A stretch of 64,000 nucleotides of DNA from Blastococcus fimeti (GTDB taxonomy: Bacteria; Actinomycetota; Actinomycetes; Mycobacteriales; Geodermatophilaceae). Both the position numbers and the translations under genes were made by a program. Below the pieces are notes generated by a model. That model was given only the letters and a program-made list of their open reading frames with translations. It was not told the origin of the DNA and made no database searches. Positions 1 through 7,922 of the stretch are shown one piece after another. Every line of letters begins with the position of its first letter. Positions within the stretch are counted from its first letter, which is position 1. The stretch spans positions 1 to 64,000 of the forward strand of contig FNAW01000006.1 in NCBI GenBank assembly GCA_900102115.1, in the 5' to 3' direction.

Positions 1-21
1 CTCCCCCCTCGGACACAGCAG

Positions 22-54
22 AGAACCCCCACGGTCGCCGACCGTGGGGGTTCT
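22..54. terminator. Bidirectional hairpin terminator
   Basis: A perfect 15-bp inverted repeat (arms 22-36 and 40-54) closes a 3-nt GCC loop. No T tract follows, as is usual in high-GC actinobacteria. It lies downstream of the minus-strand remnant ending at 87 and could also stop transcription entering from the left edge. Confidence 0.8.
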
Positions 55-86
55 GTCGTTCGCTGCTGGAACGCCGGCCCGCGGGG

Positions 87-311
87 TCAGCGGTCGGGCG
101 GCTCCTCGACGGTGAAGCCGGTCGGGTGGGCCCGCTCGAGCGTCTCTGCGAGCGGGTCTGCGATGCCGTCGGGGTTCTCGACGGCGGTGATGCTCCAGAT
201 GAAGGCGGTCGGGTCGCGCCAGAACCTCGTCGTCGCGAACAAGCCGGCGGCCCGCGCCACGTCGCGGGCGCACAGCGCCTCCTCGAAGCCGGCGAGCCAG
301 GAGGCGTCGTG
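87..311 (-). pseudogene. N-terminal remnant of NTF2-type flavin monooxygenase
   Basis: The minus frame ending at a TGA at 87-89 reads as about 75 residues that look like the N-terminal NTF2/SnoaL-like segment of long flavin monooxygenases of the 4-hydroxyacetophenone monooxygenase type (a WLAGFE start, a WRD motif, an NPDGIAD stretch, then PTGFTVEEPP). In intact relatives, from memory of the family, this segment leads into an FAD domain of more than 400 residues. Here the frame stops just after it. No ATG or GTG lies at the expected start: the codons before the conserved part are GTC/GCC/CAT, and the open frame upstream has no plausible start. I read it as a decayed 5' fragment of a lost gene. 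A small stand-alone NTF2-like protein with a non-standard start is the less likely alternative. Confidence 0.5.
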
Positions 312-420
312 AGCATGGGCGACGACGACAGGACAGAAGCGTCCGGTGCACAGGTCCGACCGGCTCCTCGACGGCGTTGCGCAGGGCCCTCGCTCGGCCG
401 GCAGCTGAGCCCCGGGCGGT

Positions 421-449
421 TGACCGGCGCTGAGCGCGGGGCCAGCATG
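421..449 (+). promoter_or_regulatory. Promoter of the alpha/beta hydrolase gene
   Basis: TTGACC (421-426), a 17-bp spacer and CAGCAT (444-449) form a vegetative-type promoter. It gives a start near 456 and a leader of about 54 nt to the ATG at 510. Assigned from sequence only. Confidence 0.4.
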
Positions 450-509
450 ACCGGACCAGCGTCCTCCGGACGACCGCCGTGCGCATGTCCCTAGGAACGG
501 GGAGAGCAC

Positions 510-1397
510 ATGAGCAACGCAGAGACCATCACGGTGCCCCATCTCGGCACGTCGACCATCGGTCACCAGCTCGGCAAGGCCTACGACGCCTCTCTCCCCA
601 CGCTGGTCATGGTCAACTCGTTCACCACCTCGGTGGAGCTGTTCCGACCCCAGTTCGCGGACGAGAGGCTCATCGCCACCGCCAACCTGCTCGCCATCGA
701 GCCGTACGGTCACGGCCGGACCCGCGCCTCGTACGAGCAGTTCACCTACTGGGACTCCGCGATCGCGAACCTCCAGGTCCTCGACGCGCTCGGCATCCGC
801 GAGGCGTTCGTCCTGGGCACGTCCCAAGGCGGGTGGATAGCGGCCCGCATGGCCTTGCTCTCCCCCCACACCGTCAAGGGCATCATCCCGCTCGGCACGT
901 CGATGGACGCCGAGACCCAGCGCAGCCGAGACCTCGGATGCTGGGACGGGGTCGGTTTCTGCGCGCCGGCCATCGCCGCACTCGCCGGGAGCGTCGGCGA
1001 TGACTGGGTGATCCCGACCGAGCTCGTCGACGCCGTCCTCGTGGAGGGGTTCGGCGAGAACGTGCGGCCCGAGGAGCGCACGTTCTGGCACACGACGCAC
1101 CAGCAGAACTACGTCGGCGATGCGGGCCGTGCACGCCTCCGGACCAGCACCATCAACCTGAGCGACCGCGACGGCCTGCACAGCCGCCTCGACGGCGTGC
1201 GATGCCCCGTCCTGTGGATGCACGGCACCGCGGACCGGGTGTACTCCGCCGCCAACGCCCGAGAAGAGATCGAGCTCTTCGTCAACAGCGCGAACGCTGA
1301 GCTCCGAGTCGTCGAGGACGGCCAGCACTTCCTGAGCGCCTCGCACCCCGAGGACGTCAACCCCGCGGTGATCGAGTTCATCAGCCGCTGGACGTAG
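510..1397 (+). CDS. Alpha/beta-fold hydrolase
   Basis: This 295-residue cytosolic hydrolase has the alpha/beta fold. The nucleophile elbow GTSQGG places the catalytic Ser at residue 105. The likely acid is Asp242 in an HGTADRV stretch and the base is His273 in a GQHF motif near the C-terminus. The length and the lack of a signal peptide fit small esterases, haloperoxidase-like proteins and C-C hydrolases; the substrate cannot be read. The start is supported by a GGGGAGAG ribosome site just before the ATG. It stands alone: a remnant lies upstream on the other strand and the next gene converges on it. Confidence 0.85.
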   Translation: MSNAETITVPHLGTSTIGHQLGKAYDASLPTLVMVNSFTTSVELFRPQFADERLIATANLLAIEPYGHGRTRASYEQFTYWDSAIANLQVLDALGIREAFVLGTSQGGWIAARMALLSPHTVKGIIPLGTSMDAETQRSRDLGCWDGVGFCAPAIAALAGSVGDDWVIPTELVDAVLVEGFGENVRPEERTFWHTTHQQNYVGDAGRARLRTSTINLSDRDGLHSRLDGVRCPVLWMHGTADRVYSAANAREEIELFVNSANAELRVVEDGQHFLSASHPEDVNPAVIEFISRWT

Positions 1398-1458
1398 CTG
1401 CGCCCCGTGGACAGCACCGCGGCCAGGTCACCAGCGCGGTGATGAGTCGGAGGTTCGG

Positions 1459-1764
1459 CTAGGACTGCCACCTCTTGCGTACGTCCTCAGCGAAGGCCGC
1501 GTACTCCCGGACGGGGAGGACCTCTTCGAGCGTGAGGTGATGACTCATCGGCAGGGCGCCCATCACGATCTGGTCGAGCTGGTCGTGCGACTCCACCTCC
1601 ACGATGCCGAGGACGCGGCGCTGCCCGGCGACCTTGTACAGGCTCTTGATGACCCCGCCCTCGATGGCGGCGAGCGCCGCCTGCGTCTCCTGCTCCCAGA
1701 CGTCCCAGAACTCGTCGGGATCGAGCCGGGTGTGGTCGACGCGGAAGCTGACGTGAAACAACAT
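1459..1764 (-). CDS. Muconolactone delta-isomerase-like protein
   Basis: A 101-residue protein resembling the ferredoxin-fold muconolactone isomerase family (CatC): an N-terminal MLFHV strand, a central helix rich in Glu and Ala, a VAGQRRVLGIVEV strand and a C-terminal LPVREYAAF segment. CatC acts in the beta-ketoadipate pathway, but no other catechol-branch gene is nearby, so a related role in another catabolic path is equally possible. A strong GAGGAGG ribosome site lies 5-6 nt before the ATG. It converges with the hydrolase at 510-1397 and lies downstream of the MFS gene on the same strand. Confidence 0.75.
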   Translation of the reverse strand: MLFHVSFRVDHTRLDPDEFWDVWEQETQAALAAIEGGVIKSLYKVAGQRRVLGIVEVESHDQLDQIVMGALPMSHHLTLEEVLPVREYAAFAEDVRKRWQS

Positions 1765-1915
1765 GGGAACCTCCTCGGGAGGGGCAAGGGCGCCCCCGAC
1801 CGACGCCGTGCCGTCGCGGTGGCCGACAGGGTGCTCCTGGCTCCCCTCCGAGACAAGAAGTCCCACAACGGTGCAGACGGGATGCAGGCCTTCGGTTCTC
1901 CGGGGTGTCTTCGGC

Positions 1916-1930
1916 GCGGGCGAAGCCCGC
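1916..1930 (-). terminator. Weak hairpin after the MFS gene
   Basis: GCGGGC and GCCCGC (1916-1921 and 1925-1930) form a 6-bp stem with a 3-nt loop, about 45 nt downstream of the MFS stop on the minus strand. It may act as a weak terminator or only as an mRNA end structure. Confidence 0.3.
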
Positions 1931-1976
1931 TTGCCCAGGCCGAGGCGCCGGCCCGGCCCGGCCGGCGGAAAGCGCG

Positions 1977-3332
1977 CTACCGGAGCGCGGTCGCGGCCCT
2001 GCGCCGGCCGGCGAGCGCGTAGACGGCCACGACGGCGATCACCCCGACACCCATCCCGCAGAGCGTCCAGCGCAACCCGATCTCGTCGGCGAGCAGGCCC
2101 AACGGCAGTGCGGCGATGCCGAAGGCGCCGAAGCTGAGCATGACCAGGCCCTGCACCCGCCCGTGGAAGTCCGGGTCCGCCAGGTCGAGCAACTGGGACT
2201 GGTTGCTGGTCTGGAACGCGAGCATCGCCGCACCGACGGCCAGGAGCACGACCACTGCGACGTAGGCGGTCGGCGCGATCGCCAGCGCGCACACCGCCAG
2301 CCCGAAGACGGCGCCCGCCCCCACGAACACCCGCCGGCGCCGGACCCACGAGCCGCGCCGCCCCAGGAACACGCCTGCCGCGACGCCGCCGACCGCGGAG
2401 GTCGCGGACAGCACTCCGTAGCCCGCGGAGCCGAGGCCGAACAGGTCGCTGGCGATGGTCGGCATGAAGGCCAGGTAGGGCATCCCCAACATCGTGACGC
2501 CGATGCCGCACCACACCAGGGCGTTGAGCTCCCTGTGCCGGTGCACGTAGCGCACGCCGTCGGCCAGCTCCCCCAGCGGGGACCGGCCGGAGGGCTCCCC
2601 CGGCAGGCCGGCCGGGAGCGCGGCGGTGAGGAGCACCCCGATCACCGCCAGGACGGCGCTGAACAGGAAGATCGCCTCGATCCCCCACGTCACGGCGCCG
2701 ATGACCACACCGGCCAGCGCCGGGCCGACGACCCGGTTCACCTCGGCGTTGACCAGCAGCAGCGAGACGGCCTGAGGCAGCGAACCGCGCGGGACGAGCT
2801 CGGCGAGGAACGCCATCCGGGCGGGGCCGAACAGGGCGAACCCCACGGCCTGCAGCACGCTGGCGACCAGCAGCATCCAGTAGGCGATGACGTCGAAGAC
2901 GACGGCCACCCCGATCCCGGCGCTCGACACCGCCAGCAGGAGCACCGAGAGCTGCAGCACCAGCCGCTTGGGCAACCGGTCGGCGGCCACCCCGCCCCAG
3001 GGGGTCGCCAGCAGCAGGGCCACTCCGAACGCCAGCAGGATCCCGCCCAGCGCAGCGTTCGATCCGGTGAGCTCGAAGGCCAGCCAGCCGCGGGCGATCG
3101 CCTGCGCCATGACACCGAGGAAGACCGCAGCGGCGTTGAGGTACAGGACCAGGAAGCCGCCGAGGCGCAGGATCGCCATGGCGCCGAGCGGGAGCGGTTC
3201 CGGCGGCACGGCCCCGCCCGGGACAGGAACCGCCACTACGGGGACCTCGGGTGACGGCGGCTGGAACGCGGCAGCAGTCGCCGCGGGCTCGTCGCGCCGC
3301 TCGTCGACGTGCCGGATGGCGTCCCCGCTCAT
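1977..3332 (-). CDS. MFS transporter, EntS-like (MFS_3)
   Basis: A 451-residue major facilitator protein with about 12 hydrophobic segments. Between TM2 and TM3 the loop carries AADRLPKRLV, the family's motif-A-like sequence, and the layout fits the EntS/MFS_3 group of exporters of small hydrophobic compounds or siderophores. The N-terminus has a Pro-rich cytoplasmic stretch of about 50 residues before TM1. I start it at the ATG at 3332, which has a GAGGGGGG ribosome site, rather than at a longer upstream frame. It diverges from the dehydrogenase at 3541; the 208-nt gap must hold both promoters. Substrate unknown. Confidence 0.8.
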   Translation of the reverse strand: MSGDAIRHVDERRDEPAATAAAFQPPSPEVPVVAVPVPGGAVPPEPLPLGAMAILRLGGFLVLYLNAAAVFLGVMAQAIARGWLAFELTGSNAALGGILLAFGVALLLATPWGGVAADRLPKRLVLQLSVLLLAVSSAGIGVAVVFDVIAYWMLLVASVLQAVGFALFGPARMAFLAELVPRGSLPQAVSLLLVNAEVNRVVGPALAGVVIGAVTWGIEAIFLFSAVLAVIGVLLTAALPAGLPGEPSGRSPLGELADGVRYVHRHRELNALVWCGIGVTMLGMPYLAFMPTIASDLFGLGSAGYGVLSATSAVGGVAAGVFLGRRGSWVRRRRVFVGAGAVFGLAVCALAIAPTAYVAVVVLLAVGAAMLAFQTSNQSQLLDLADPDFHGRVQGLVMLSFGAFGIAALPLGLLADEIGLRWTLCGMGVGVIAVVAVYALAGRRRAATALR

Positions 3333-3540
3333 GGCCCCCCTCGTCCGGTGTCCGTGCGCAGCATCCGACAGTCCGGCCCAGCTCGGCGACGTCCGGGCGT
3401 GCCTTCGCACCCTGCCACACCGGATGCCCTCGGACGCCGGCTCCGACCCACCCGTCCCACGCCTGGCCGTCGGCCGGGTCCATCAGGCAGGCTGACGGCG
3501 ACCCGGACGGTTGCGGGCGGCAGCAGGACGGAGATCTGCC

Positions 3541-4515
3541 ATGTGGGCGCAGACGCTCAGCGGCCCCTTCCGGTTCGAACAGGTCGAGATCCCGGCCCCC
3601 GACCCCGCGGCCCTCGCCCCCCGGCACGTGCTGCTGGCCACCCGCGCAGGTGCGATCTGCGGCAGCGACCTGCCCAACTTCCGCGGCGGGTTGTGGCCCC
3701 ACCCGGCCGCTGAGGACGGCTGGGGCGCCACGCGGGCTCCGGGCTTCCCTCTGCACGAGATCGTCGGTGAGGTCGTCGCCAGCCGGCACCCCGACCACTC
3801 CCCCGGTGACCTCGTCGTCGGCTGGGCGTCGATGTTCGACGGCATCGCCGAGCTCGTGGTCACCGACGGCGACGGTCTGGCCGGCTACGACGCCGGCCTG
3901 CCGCCCACCACCGCCGTTCTGCTGCAGCCCCTGGCGTGCGTGCTCTACGCCGTCGAGCAGCTCGGCGACGTCTCGGGACAGTCCGTGGCCGTCATCGGCC
4001 AGGGCCCGATCGGCCTGCTGTTCAGCCACGTCCTGAAGGCCCGCGGGGCGCGGCGCGTCACGGGCGTGGACCCGGTTGACCGCTCCGACGTCGCCTCGGT
4101 GTTCGGCGTGGACGAGGTGGTCACCGCCCGCGCCGAGCGGTGGGCGGCGCGCCTGTCCGACGCCGACCGGCCGTCGGTGGTCGTGGAGGCGGTGGGGCAC
4201 CAGATATCGACGCTCGCCCCGGCGCTGGACGCCGTCGCGTTCGGCGGCCAGGTCTTCTACTTCGGCGTGCCCGACGACCCGGTCTACCCGTTCGACATGA
4301 TGACCTTCCTGCGGAAGAACCTGACGCTGCGCTCGGGCGTCGCCCTGGAGCGGCGCCGGGTGCTCGCCGACGCCGGCAGCTACCTGGCGGCGCACCCGGA
4401 GCTGCGGGAGGGCTACGTCAGCGACGTCCACCCGGTCGCCGAGGTGCAGGCAGCGTTCGGCGCCGCGCTCGCTCCACGCCCCGGGCAGCTGAAGATCGCG
4501 GTCGACATGACCTGA
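3541..4515 (+). CDS. Zinc-type alcohol dehydrogenase-like protein
   Basis: This 324-residue medium-chain dehydrogenase/reductase has a GroES-like N-terminal half with the catalytic zinc motif (GAICGSD, Cys at about 39) and a downstream His-Glu pair in FPLHEIVGEVV near residue 70. A Rossmann half begins with GQGPIGL near residue 153. The four-Cys structural zinc lobe of classical alcohol dehydrogenases is missing. It resembles threonine/sorbitol dehydrogenase-type members and probably oxidises a polyol or secondary alcohol with NAD(P). A GGAGA ribosome site precedes the ATG at 3541. It converges with the VOC gene. Confidence 0.8.
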   Translation: MWAQTLSGPFRFEQVEIPAPDPAALAPRHVLLATRAGAICGSDLPNFRGGLWPHPAAEDGWGATRAPGFPLHEIVGEVVASRHPDHSPGDLVVGWASMFDGIAELVVTDGDGLAGYDAGLPPTTAVLLQPLACVLYAVEQLGDVSGQSVAVIGQGPIGLLFSHVLKARGARRVTGVDPVDRSDVASVFGVDEVVTARAERWAARLSDADRPSVVVEAVGHQISTLAPALDAVAFGGQVFYFGVPDDPVYPFDMMTFLRKNLTLRSGVALERRRVLADAGSYLAAHPELREGYVSDVHPVAEVQAAFGAALAPRPGQLKIAVDMT

Positions 4516-4567
4516 GTCCGGCCATGGGGACCGCGCTCGCCGCTCCGCCAGCGCGCGATCGGCTCCG

Positions 4568-4960
4568 TCAGGCGGGGACGTCCTCCTGGTCCAGGCAGAG
4601 GATGTTGCCTTCGCTGTCCTTGAACCAGGCCGCGCGGCCCATGCCCTCCATGGACGCGATCTCGCCGTCCCAGCGGACTCCTGGCATGTCGTACACCTCG
4701 AAGGCCACCCCTCTGGCCTTCAGGTCGCGCACCTCGACTTCGATGTCGTCGACGTGCCACTGGGCGATGGTGTGCCCGGCCTGTCCGGCGAAGCTGGTCT
4801 CGTAGATGTTGAAGGTCGTCCCCCCGGCGGTGCGGTACGTCAGGAAGACGCCATCGATCTCGCGCGTCGGCGTCAACCCGAGCGCATCGGCGTAGAAGTC
4901 CCGTGCCCGCTTCAGATCGCCGGCGGGGATGTTCGCTTCGACCCTGCTGTTGCTCAGCAT
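4568..4960 (-). CDS. VOC/glyoxalase-fold protein
   Basis: A 130-residue single vicinal-oxygen-chelate domain protein with two beta-alpha-beta-beta-beta modules: an N-terminal RARDFYADALGL helix and a C-terminal WFKDSEGNILCLDQ strand. Such proteins are metal-dependent lyases, isomerases, dioxygenases or drug-binding resistance proteins. The C-terminal Glu-Gly-Asn context is typical, but the specific reaction cannot be inferred. The ATG follows a GGGAGA ribosome site. It ends 52 nt from the convergent dehydrogenase. Confidence 0.8.
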   Translation of the reverse strand: MLSNSRVEANIPAGDLKRARDFYADALGLTPTREIDGVFLTYRTAGGTTFNIYETSFAGQAGHTIAQWHVDDIEVEVRDLKARGVAFEVYDMPGVRWDGEIASMEGMGRAAWFKDSEGNILCLDQEDVPA

Positions 4961-5050
4961 CGTGTCTCCCGGGTGTGTGTCCTGCCCCCGCTAGGCCGCG
5001 AAGCTATGCCCGCCGACGAGCCGCCGGGAGGGTCGTCCGGCTCTGCTGGG

Positions 5051-7822
5051 TCACCGGAGCCGGTAGCTCCAGCGGTAGGTCCCCGGGCCGATCCGGTGCG
5101 GGGCACTGACGTCGGGCCCGACCGCGCCCGAGCCGACACCGCGGTGCCTGGCGTCGATCCACAGGTAGGCGTGCTCGCGGGTCGGCAGGTCCTCGAGATG
5201 CCCGGCGGCGGCCAGCTCCTCGTCGGTCCAGCGGCTCACGGTGACGTCGAGGTCGTCCAGCCCGTCGACGGTGAGGACGACGCGGTCGTCGGCGTCGAGG
5301 AACCGCAGCTCCCGGACGCCGGTCCGGTTGCCGCTGGCCTGCGGGTGCACGTACGGCACCGGCCAGTCGTCGACCGCCGTGCGCCAGCGCCCCACCAGCG
5401 CGCCGGCCCGCCGGTCGGAGTAGTTCTCGTGCGGGCCGCGGCCCAGCCAGTCCACCGCGACGACGTCCGGAGGCAGCTCGAGACGGACCCCGACCCGAGG
5501 GATGTCGTCCCAGTCCCCGGGCACGGTCACCTCGTGGGTGACGCGGGGCCCCTCCACCTCGGTGCGCAGTTCGACCCGCTCGTGCGCGGAGGGCAGCCCC
5601 AGCCCCTCCCACCGTTCGGCGTGCCGCGGACCGTAGGTCTCGTTGTCGATCGGCGCCCGCCAGAGCGCGAGCCGGGTCGGCAGCTCCGGCGCGGTCGCAC
5701 CGCCGGGCGGCTCCGCGTCCTCCGAGCGGGCGAGCTCGGTCTGCCAGGCCGCGACCGCACCCACCCGCAGTGTGAGGTGGGCGACCTGTCGGCCGTGCAG
5801 CCGCAGCGGGGGCACGGGCACCCGGACGTCGGCGTGCCCGCCGGGGGCCAGCGGGATGCGGCCGAGCGTGCCGGCCGCGATCTCGTCGCCGTCGACGGTG
5901 ACCGCCCAGTCGACATCGGCGACGTCGGCCAGGTCGGTGAAGTCGTGCTCGTTGGTGAGCCGGACGCCCCCTCCCCCGGTCCGGGCGAAGCCCACCGGCT
6001 GGAGCACGTGCTTCAGCTCCAGCAGCGACGGGTGCGGGGTGCGGTCGGCGGCGACCACGCCGTTCAGGCAGAAGGGCCCGTCGTGCGGGTCGTCGCCGAA
6101 GTCGCCCCCGTATGCCAGCCGTTCCGTGCCGTCCGGCATCCGCTGGACGAGGGCCTGGTCCACCCAGTCCCACACGAACCCGCCCTGCAGGCCCGGGTGC
6201 CGTCGGATCGCCGCCCAGTACCGGTCGAGGTCGCCGCCGGAGTTGTTCATGGCGTGCGCGTACTCGCACATGATCAGCGGCCGGTCGGGCAGCGCGACCG
6301 TCGTCGCCCACTCCTCCAGGTCCTCGACCGAGGGGTACATGGGCGCGGCGACGTCGGTCTCCCGCCGTGGGGTGCGCCAGGACTGCGGTGGGGTCAGCCC
6401 GCCGGTGAGCGCCGCGTCGAGGTAGCCGTTCTCGTAGTGCACCGGGCGCGTGGGGTCGTAGGCCCGCAGCCACGCGGCGGCGGCGTCCAGGATCGGCGCC
6501 CAGCCGCTCTCGTTGCCCAGCGACCACATGACGATGCACGGGTGGTTCTTGTCGCGCAGCGCCATGCGCGTGACCCGCTCGAGGACGGCGGGCCCCCACT
6601 CGCTCGACGTGAGCAGGGACCGGAGGTAGGCGTGCGTCTCCAGGTTCGCCTCGTCGACGACGTACATGCCGAGCTCGTCGCAGACGTCGTAGAGATAGGG
6701 GTCGTTCGGGTAGTGCGACGTCCGCACCGCGTTGAGGTTGTGCGCCTTCATCAGCTCGACGTCCCGGCGCATCGCCGCCCGGGTGACCGTCTTGCCGGTC
6801 CTCGGGTCGTGGTCGTGCCGGTTGACGCCCTTGATCAGCACGGCACGGCCGTTGACCAGCAGCTCGTGCCCGCGCACCTCCACCCGGCGGAAGCCGACGC
6901 GCAGGCTCACCGAGTCCAGCGGCCTGCCGTCGGCGTCCACCAGCTCCACCCGGAGATCGTGGAGGTGCGGGTGCTCTGCCGACCACGCCGCGACGAAGGG
7001 GACCTCGGCCGACACGGTGGCCCCGCGGCCGGTGAACCGGTAGGCGTTGGTGGTGACGCTGGTCGGATGCTCCCAGCGCGCCCGCGCCTCCCCGACGGGC
7101 AGCCCGTCCAGGTGCACCCGGATGTGCGCCCCGTCGCTGCGCGCCTCGCCGGTCGTGGCGTGCACCGTGAGCTGACCGACGCCGGTTCCGGGGTCGCGGT
7201 CGGCGACGGCGCGGACGTCGGCGAGGTGGACCCGAGGGGTGCGGTAGAGCAGGACCGACCGGTGGAGGCCGGCGTGGTACCAGTGGTCCTGGTCCTCCAG
7301 GTAGCTGGCCGCCGACCACCGGACGACGGTGAGCACCAGCTCGGCCGGCCGCCCGGGCGTGACCAGATCGGTGAGGTCGAACTCCTGGGCGAGGCGCGAG
7401 TCGGTGCCCATGCCCACCGCGCGGCCGTCGACCTCGACGTACAGCACCGAGTCCGCGCCACCCACGTGCAGCACGATGCGCGACCCCAGCCAGTCCGCGG
7501 GTACCTCGACGAGCCGGCGGTAGACGCCGGTCGGGTTCTCGTCCGGGACGTGCGGCGGCGGGCCCGGGAACGGCATCTGGATGTTCGTGTACTGCGGCGG
7601 GTCGCCGACGTCCTGCATCGTCCAGCAGCCCGGCACCTGCACGGTCGCCTCGTGGCGGGCCGCGCCGCCGGGGCGGTCGAGCAGGGTGAACGACCACGGG
7701 CCGTCGAGCGCGAGCACGTCGGCCCCCTCGCGGAGGAACGTCGTCATCGGCAGCCGGTTCAGCTGCACCGCCTCGGGACGCGTCCAGGAGCCGGTCGCGA
7801 GCGGGGCGTCGGACTCCAGCAT
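5051..7822 (-). CDS. lacZ: Beta-galactosidase, GH2 family
   Basis: At 923 residues this is close to the usual length of long GH2 beta-galactosidases. It has, in order, an N-terminal jelly-roll sugar-binding domain, immunoglobulin-like domains, a TIM barrel and a C-terminal small-chain-type domain. The catalytic acid/base is Glu436 in GNESGW and the nucleophile is Glu520 in ICEYAHAMN; both key motifs are intact. No signal peptide is visible, so it is probably cytosolic and cleaves imported beta-galactosides. No lactose transporter or LacI-type regulator is adjacent. The ATG at 7822 has no ribosome site; a TAGGCT box ends 7 nt upstream, which suggests a leaderless mRNA. Confidence 0.9.
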   Translation of the reverse strand: MLESDAPLATGSWTRPEAVQLNRLPMTTFLREGADVLALDGPWSFTLLDRPGGAARHEATVQVPGCWTMQDVGDPPQYTNIQMPFPGPPPHVPDENPTGVYRRLVEVPADWLGSRIVLHVGGADSVLYVEVDGRAVGMGTDSRLAQEFDLTDLVTPGRPAELVLTVVRWSAASYLEDQDHWYHAGLHRSVLLYRTPRVHLADVRAVADRDPGTGVGQLTVHATTGEARSDGAHIRVHLDGLPVGEARARWEHPTSVTTNAYRFTGRGATVSAEVPFVAAWSAEHPHLHDLRVELVDADGRPLDSVSLRVGFRRVEVRGHELLVNGRAVLIKGVNRHDHDPRTGKTVTRAAMRRDVELMKAHNLNAVRTSHYPNDPYLYDVCDELGMYVVDEANLETHAYLRSLLTSSEWGPAVLERVTRMALRDKNHPCIVMWSLGNESGWAPILDAAAAWLRAYDPTRPVHYENGYLDAALTGGLTPPQSWRTPRRETDVAAPMYPSVEDLEEWATTVALPDRPLIMCEYAHAMNNSGGDLDRYWAAIRRHPGLQGGFVWDWVDQALVQRMPDGTERLAYGGDFGDDPHDGPFCLNGVVAADRTPHPSLLELKHVLQPVGFARTGGGGVRLTNEHDFTDLADVADVDWAVTVDGDEIAAGTLGRIPLAPGGHADVRVPVPPLRLHGRQVAHLTLRVGAVAAWQTELARSEDAEPPGGATAPELPTRLALWRAPIDNETYGPRHAERWEGLGLPSAHERVELRTEVEGPRVTHEVTVPGDWDDIPRVGVRLELPPDVVAVDWLGRGPHENYSDRRAGALVGRWRTAVDDWPVPYVHPQASGNRTGVRELRFLDADDRVVLTVDGLDDLDVTVSRWTDEELAAAGHLEDLPTREHAYLWIDARHRGVGSGAVGPDVSAPHRIGPGTYRWSYRLR

Positions 7823-7829
7823 GCGCGGG

Positions 7830-7835
7830 AGCCTA
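7830..7835 (-). promoter_or_regulatory. Leaderless -10 box of lacZ
   Basis: TAGGCT read on the minus strand, 7 nt before the ATG at 7822. It fits the actinobacterial TANNNT -10 consensus and would place the transcription start at or beside the start codon. Confidence 0.55.
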
Positions 7836-7910
7836 GGGGGCCTGGCTCCCGCCGATGGCCCCTACGGCACCGGACTCCCGGCCGCCCCGCGGCCCCCGGG
7901 CGACCGTGGC

Positions 7911-7916
7911 TAGCCT
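7911..7916 (+). promoter_or_regulatory. Leaderless -10 box of the uvrA paralogue
   Basis: TAGCCT, 6 nt before the GTG at 7923, with no ribosome site in between. It lies back to back with the lacZ box, so both divergent genes appear leaderless. Confidence 0.6.
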
Positions 7917-7922
7917 GCGCCG

